This document shows positions 61,261 through 64,000 of a stretch of 64,000 nucleotides of DNA, piece by piece. Origin of the DNA: Pseudonocardia lacus. Lineage in GTDB: Bacteria > Actinomycetota > Actinomycetes > Mycobacteriales > Pseudonocardiaceae. Both the position numbers and the translations under genes were made by a program. The stretch spans positions 1-64,000 of the forward strand of contig NZ_JAHDTH010000007.1 of NCBI RefSeq assembly GCF_018531445.1. The letters run 5' to 3'. The first letter of the stretch is position 1; each line of letters begins with the position of its first letter. The notes beneath the pieces were generated by a model that ran no database searches, was not told where the DNA came from, and saw only the letters and a list, made by a program, of their open reading frames with translations.

Positions 61261-62559
61261 ATGACGACCGAGGCCACCGATCCGCACGCGGCGCTCCCGG
61301 CCCGCCCCGTCGACCCGGCGCGGTTCACCGACGAGCGCCTTTACGCGCACACCAGGCTGCCGGTGGAGCTGGCCTCCACGCTGCTGCCCGACGCCTACAC
61401 CAGCCCCGAGTTCTTCGCCCTGGAGCGGGAGAAGGTCTTCGCCGACGGGTGGGTCGCCGTCGCGTGCACCGCCGAGGTCGACCGGCCCGGGGCCTGCACG
61501 GTCGTCCAGGTGGCCGGGCGCTCGGTCATCGTCACCCGCAACCGGGACGGCGAGCTGCGGGCGTTCCACAACGTCTGCCGGCACCGGGCGACCGCGCTGC
61601 TCGCGCCCGACGCCGCGCACGTCGGGCGGGGCGAGCGGATCCGCTGCCCGTACCACGCCTGGGCCTACGACCTCGACGGCGCGTGCCTGGGCACCCCGCT
61701 GTTCGAGGGCTCCGACATCCCCGCCGGTCAGGAGGCGATCTTCGACACCTCGCCGGCCAGGGCGTTCGACCGGGCCGACCACGGCCTGCTGCCCGTCGCG
61801 GTGGACAGCTGGGGCTTCCTGGTGTTCGTCAACCTCGCCGCCGACCCGGCGCCGCTGGTCGAGCACCTCGGCGACCTGCCGGAGCGGTTCGCCGGCTACC
61901 GGCTCGAGCAGTGGCTGCCCCGGCGGCGGCGCAGCTACGACGTGGCGGCCAACTACAAGCTCGTCGGCGAGAACTTCATGGAGTACTACCACCTGCCCTG
62001 GGTGCACCCCGAGCTGAGCAGGGTCTCGAAGTTCTCCGACCACTACCGCTGGCAGGGCCCGGGCATGTACACGGGGATGTGCACCACCCCCGTCTCGGGC
62101 AACGGCGACGCGGGCGGCTGGGACGGGTTGGCCCCGGTCGAGGGGCTGACCGGGTCGGACGCCGACAGCGGCCGGTTCGTCTGGCTCTTCCCGAGCACCG
62201 CGATCTCGGTGCTGCCCAACCACGCCTTCGTCCTGTTCAACCGCCCCGTCGGGCCCGCGCGGACCGTGGAGACCGCGGTGATCCTGGCCCACCCCGACTC
62301 CGTGGCCGGCCCCGACGGCGAGGACGGCCTGGACCAGCTGGAGAAGTTCTGGGACCTGGTCAACCGCCAGGACCTGGAGATCGTGCAGCGGGTCCAGGAG
62401 GGCATCGCGAACCCGGCCTACCGCGGCGGGCGGATGTGCTTCCGGTTCGAGGAGCCGCTGCACCGCTTCCAGAACATGGTCGTCGACCGGATGGTCGGCG
62501 CGCGGCGGGTGCCCGGCGGCGACGCCGAGACCGCGACCCGGATGCTCCCGGAGGTCTGA
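61261..62559 (+). CDS. Rieske non-heme iron oxygenase, alpha subunit
   Basis: A 432-residue oxygenase. The Rieske ligands are C106, H108, C129 and H132 in CRHRATALL and RCPYHAW; the catalytic iron histidines are H244 and H249 in ENFMEYYHLPWVHPEL. The length and the NFMEYYHLPWVHP form fit the quaternary-ammonium group (glycine-betaine, stachydrine and carnitine oxygenases) more than classic ring dioxygenases. A reductase gene is needed but absent here. It starts 22 bp after the oxidase stop: an N-demethylation route in which one enzyme feeds the other is the natural reading, by inference. Confidence 0.88.
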   Translation: MTTEATDPHAALPARPVDPARFTDERLYAHTRLPVELASTLLPDAYTSPEFFALEREKVFADGWVAVACTAEVDRPGACTVVQVAGRSVIVTRNRDGELRAFHNVCRHRATALLAPDAAHVGRGERIRCPYHAWAYDLDGACLGTPLFEGSDIPAGQEAIFDTSPARAFDRADHGLLPVAVDSWGFLVFVNLAADPAPLVEHLGDLPERFAGYRLEQWLPRRRRSYDVAANYKLVGENFMEYYHLPWVHPELSRVSKFSDHYRWQGPGMYTGMCTTPVSGNGDAGGWDGLAPVEGLTGSDADSGRFVWLFPSTAISVLPNHAFVLFNRPVGPARTVETAVILAHPDSVAGPDGEDGLDQLEKFWDLVNRQDLEIVQRVQEGIANPAYRGGRMCFRFEEPLHRFQNMVVDRMVGARRVPGGDAETATRMLPEV

Positions 62560-62591
62560 GTCTCGGCCCGGTGCCCCCGGCCCGGCGTGTG

Positions 62592-62599
62592 TAACGTTA
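62592..62599. promoter_or_regulatory. TAACGTTA palindrome before MFS gene
   Basis: An 8-bp perfect palindrome in a locally AT-rich stretch six bases before the MFS ATG; possible operator or promoter part. Weak on its own. Confidence 0.25.
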
Positions 62600-62604
62600 A
62601 ACGG

Positions 62605-63762
62605 ATGCAGCTCGACACGGGTTTCCGCCGCGATCGGCTCACCTGGATCGCCTACCTGATGCTGGCCTGGTTCGCCTTTCTGCAGGCGGCGCCCGGGCTG
62701 GTCATCGTGCACCTGCGCACGGAGCTCGACCTGAGCTACGCCGTCGGAGGGCTGCACGTCGCGGGGTTCGCCGCCGGCAGCATGGTCGCGGGCCTCACCT
62801 CCGCGCGGTTGGAACGCGCGCTCGGGCGGCGCACGCTGTTCTGGGCGTCATCGGCGGTGATGGCCGTCGGGACGATCGGGCTGGTGGTGGGGCCGGCCGC
62901 ACCGGTGACCGTCGGGTCCGTGCTGGTCATGGGACTGGGCGGCGGACTGCTGCTGGCCACGATCCAGGCCGCGCTCGCCGACCACCACGGCCCGCGCGGC
63001 GCCGTCGCGCTGGCCGAGGCCAACGTCGCCGCGGGCCTGTCCTACGTCGTGCTGATCGGCGGGCTGTCGCTCGCCGCGGCGCTGCACGTCGGCTGGCGGG
63101 CCGCGGTGCTGGCCTCGCTCGCGGTGCCGGTGCTCGCCTGGTGGGCCAACCGGCGGCTGGCGATCGACGCCCCGCCGCCGCCGTCGTCGTCGGTGGCGCA
63201 CGGCCGGCTGCCGGCCGCGTTCTGGATCGGCGCCGCGATGCTGTTCTGCATGACCGCGGCCGAGTGGTGCGTCACCGCCTGGGCCGCGACCTACGTCGGC
63301 ACCGCCACCGCCGTCACGGCGGACACGGCCGTCACGCTGATGTTCGGCTACTTCGGCGGCGTGGTGCTGGGCCGGCTGGTGGGCAGCCGGCTGGCCCGCC
63401 GGTACGACCCGGCCCGACTGCTCGCGCTCGCCCTCGTCGTGGCCGGCGCCGGCTTCGCGGTGCTGTGGCCGTCGACGGCGCCCGTGCCGGCGCTGGTCGG
63501 CCTGGCCCTGCTCGGTATCGGGCTGGGCAACCTGTTCCCGATGGGCGTGTCCCTGACGGTCGCGCTCGCCCCGGGCCGCGCGGTGCTGGCGAGCGGACGG
63601 GTGGTGGGCGTGACGTCGTTCTCGGTGCTGCTCGCGCCGCTCACGGTCGGCGCGCTGGCCGACGCGACGTCGCTGGCGGCCGCACTCTGGGTCGTCCCGG
63701 CCTTCCTCGCACTGGCCGCCGTCGGCCTGGCCTTCGCCCGCCCGCCCTCGGTCAGCGCATGA
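62605..63762 (+). CDS. Major facilitator superfamily transporter
   Basis: A 385-residue membrane protein with twelve hydrophobic segments. It has the MFS A-like loop SARLERALGRRTLFW after helix 2 and its repeat SRLARRYDPARLLALAL after helix 8. ATG at 62605 is preferred over a GTG 18 bases upstream. It follows the Rieske gene by 45 bp and is likely part of the same operon, importing the substrate or exporting a product. The cargo cannot be named. Confidence 0.88.
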   Translation: MQLDTGFRRDRLTWIAYLMLAWFAFLQAAPGLVIVHLRTELDLSYAVGGLHVAGFAAGSMVAGLTSARLERALGRRTLFWASSAVMAVGTIGLVVGPAAPVTVGSVLVMGLGGGLLLATIQAALADHHGPRGAVALAEANVAAGLSYVVLIGGLSLAAALHVGWRAAVLASLAVPVLAWWANRRLAIDAPPPPSSSVAHGRLPAAFWIGAAMLFCMTAAEWCVTAWAATYVGTATAVTADTAVTLMFGYFGGVVLGRLVGSRLARRYDPARLLALALVVAGAGFAVLWPSTAPVPALVGLALLGIGLGNLFPMGVSLTVALAPGRAVLASGRVVGVTSFSVLLAPLTVGALADATSLAAALWVVPAFLALAAVGLAFARPPSVSA

Positions 63763-64000
63763 GCTCGGCCAGCGCCACCATCTCGGCCTCCGGGTCGACC
63801 ACCGGCTGGATGACGATCTCGGTGAGGCCCGCCGCCTCCAGCCCGGCGATCCGCTCGCGCACCTCGTCGCGCGTGCCGACCAGGGCGAGCTTGTCGACGA
63901 ACGACCCGATCACCAGGTCGCGGTCGGCGGGGTCGATCCGGCCCAGGTAGTTGCGGTAGAGCGTGGCGTGCCGGTCGGGGGACGTGGCGGTGGTGCCGCG
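63752..64000 (-). CDS. Luciferase-like (LLM) oxidoreductase, C-terminal part
   Basis: The window ends inside this gene; 82 codons are visible. ATLYRNYLGRIDPADRDLVI, KLALVGTRDEVRERIAGLEA and AGLTEIVIQPVVDPEAEMVA are the typical end of F420- or FMN-dependent luciferase-like enzymes (GTPDEVAERLA.L.AAGVTH motif). It is convergent with the MFS gene, and the two overlap by 11 bp. Cofactor (F420 likely in actinomycetes) and substrate are not shown by this part. Confidence 0.8.
   Translation of the reverse strand, partial: RGTTATSPDRHATLYRNYLGRIDPADRDLVIGSFVDKLALVGTRDEVRERIAGLEAAGLTEIVIQPVVDPEAEMVALAELMR

Overview
The window is very GC-rich with strong third-position G/C bias, so spurious open frames run for hundreds of codons on both strands; genes were chosen by family similarity, start signals and neighbour spacing. 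The gene families (DevR/DevS two-component pair, many universal stress proteins, Acg-type nitroreductase, Rv1733c-like and DUF1876/Rv1738-like proteins, wax-ester/DGAT acyltransferase, deazaflavin-type nitroreductases, DUF397, a 13E12-type DUF222-HNH protein) point to a mycelial or mycobacteria-related actinomycete, most plausibly of the Pseudonocardiaceae. The genus is an inference.

Bases 1-52,300 form a dormancy/hypoxia (DosR/DevR-type) island. It holds devR (minus, 10388-11041) and devS (plus, 11628-13349), 13 universal stress protein genes (one broken), 7 CBS-domain genes (some broken), two zinc alcohol dehydrogenases, an ABC exporter, a flavodoxin-SRPBCC-DUF4389 operon, a WS/DGAT acyltransferase operon with a pyridoxamine-oxidase-like protein, a SulP anion transporter, a CBS-PspC-LiaF-like envelope operon, a GH65 phosphorylase, GerW-like and Gmad2 proteins, an Acg nitroreductase and a hibernation-factor-like DUF1876 protein. 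The unifying signal is a short inverted-repeat motif close to GGGACCTTCGGCCC, seen before about twenty transcription units, usually 35-130 bp upstream of the start. It resembles the mycobacterial DosR box and the Streptomyces OsdR site, and I read it as the DevR operator that joins the island into one regulon.

The island is also visibly decaying. About seventeen genes are frameshifted, truncated or fused: a universal stress gene, a 2TM protein, an orphan cydA, PEP synthase, ABC ATPase, DGAT and ATP-grasp stubs, an in-frame DoxX/PNPOx chimera, two extra Acg copies, a PspC gene, a YbhN-like flippase and others. Several keep the operator in front of them. Sequencing error cannot be excluded for single-base lesions, but truncations and chimeras are not explained that way.

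From about 52,900 to 64,000 the character changes. Genes are intact, the operator is absent, and the content is ordinary catabolism and regulation: EamA exporter plus SRPBCC protein, divergent LysR regulator, CaiB/BaiF CoA-transferase, a DUF222-HNH gene with a probable LexA box, a YchJ-like protein, and a LysR regulator divergent from a likely N-methyl-amine catabolic operon (monomeric sarcosine-oxidase-like flavoenzyme, Rieske oxygenase, MFS transporter), ending in a partial luciferase-like oxidoreductase. No rRNA, tRNA, CRISPR array or complete insertion sequence was recognised.
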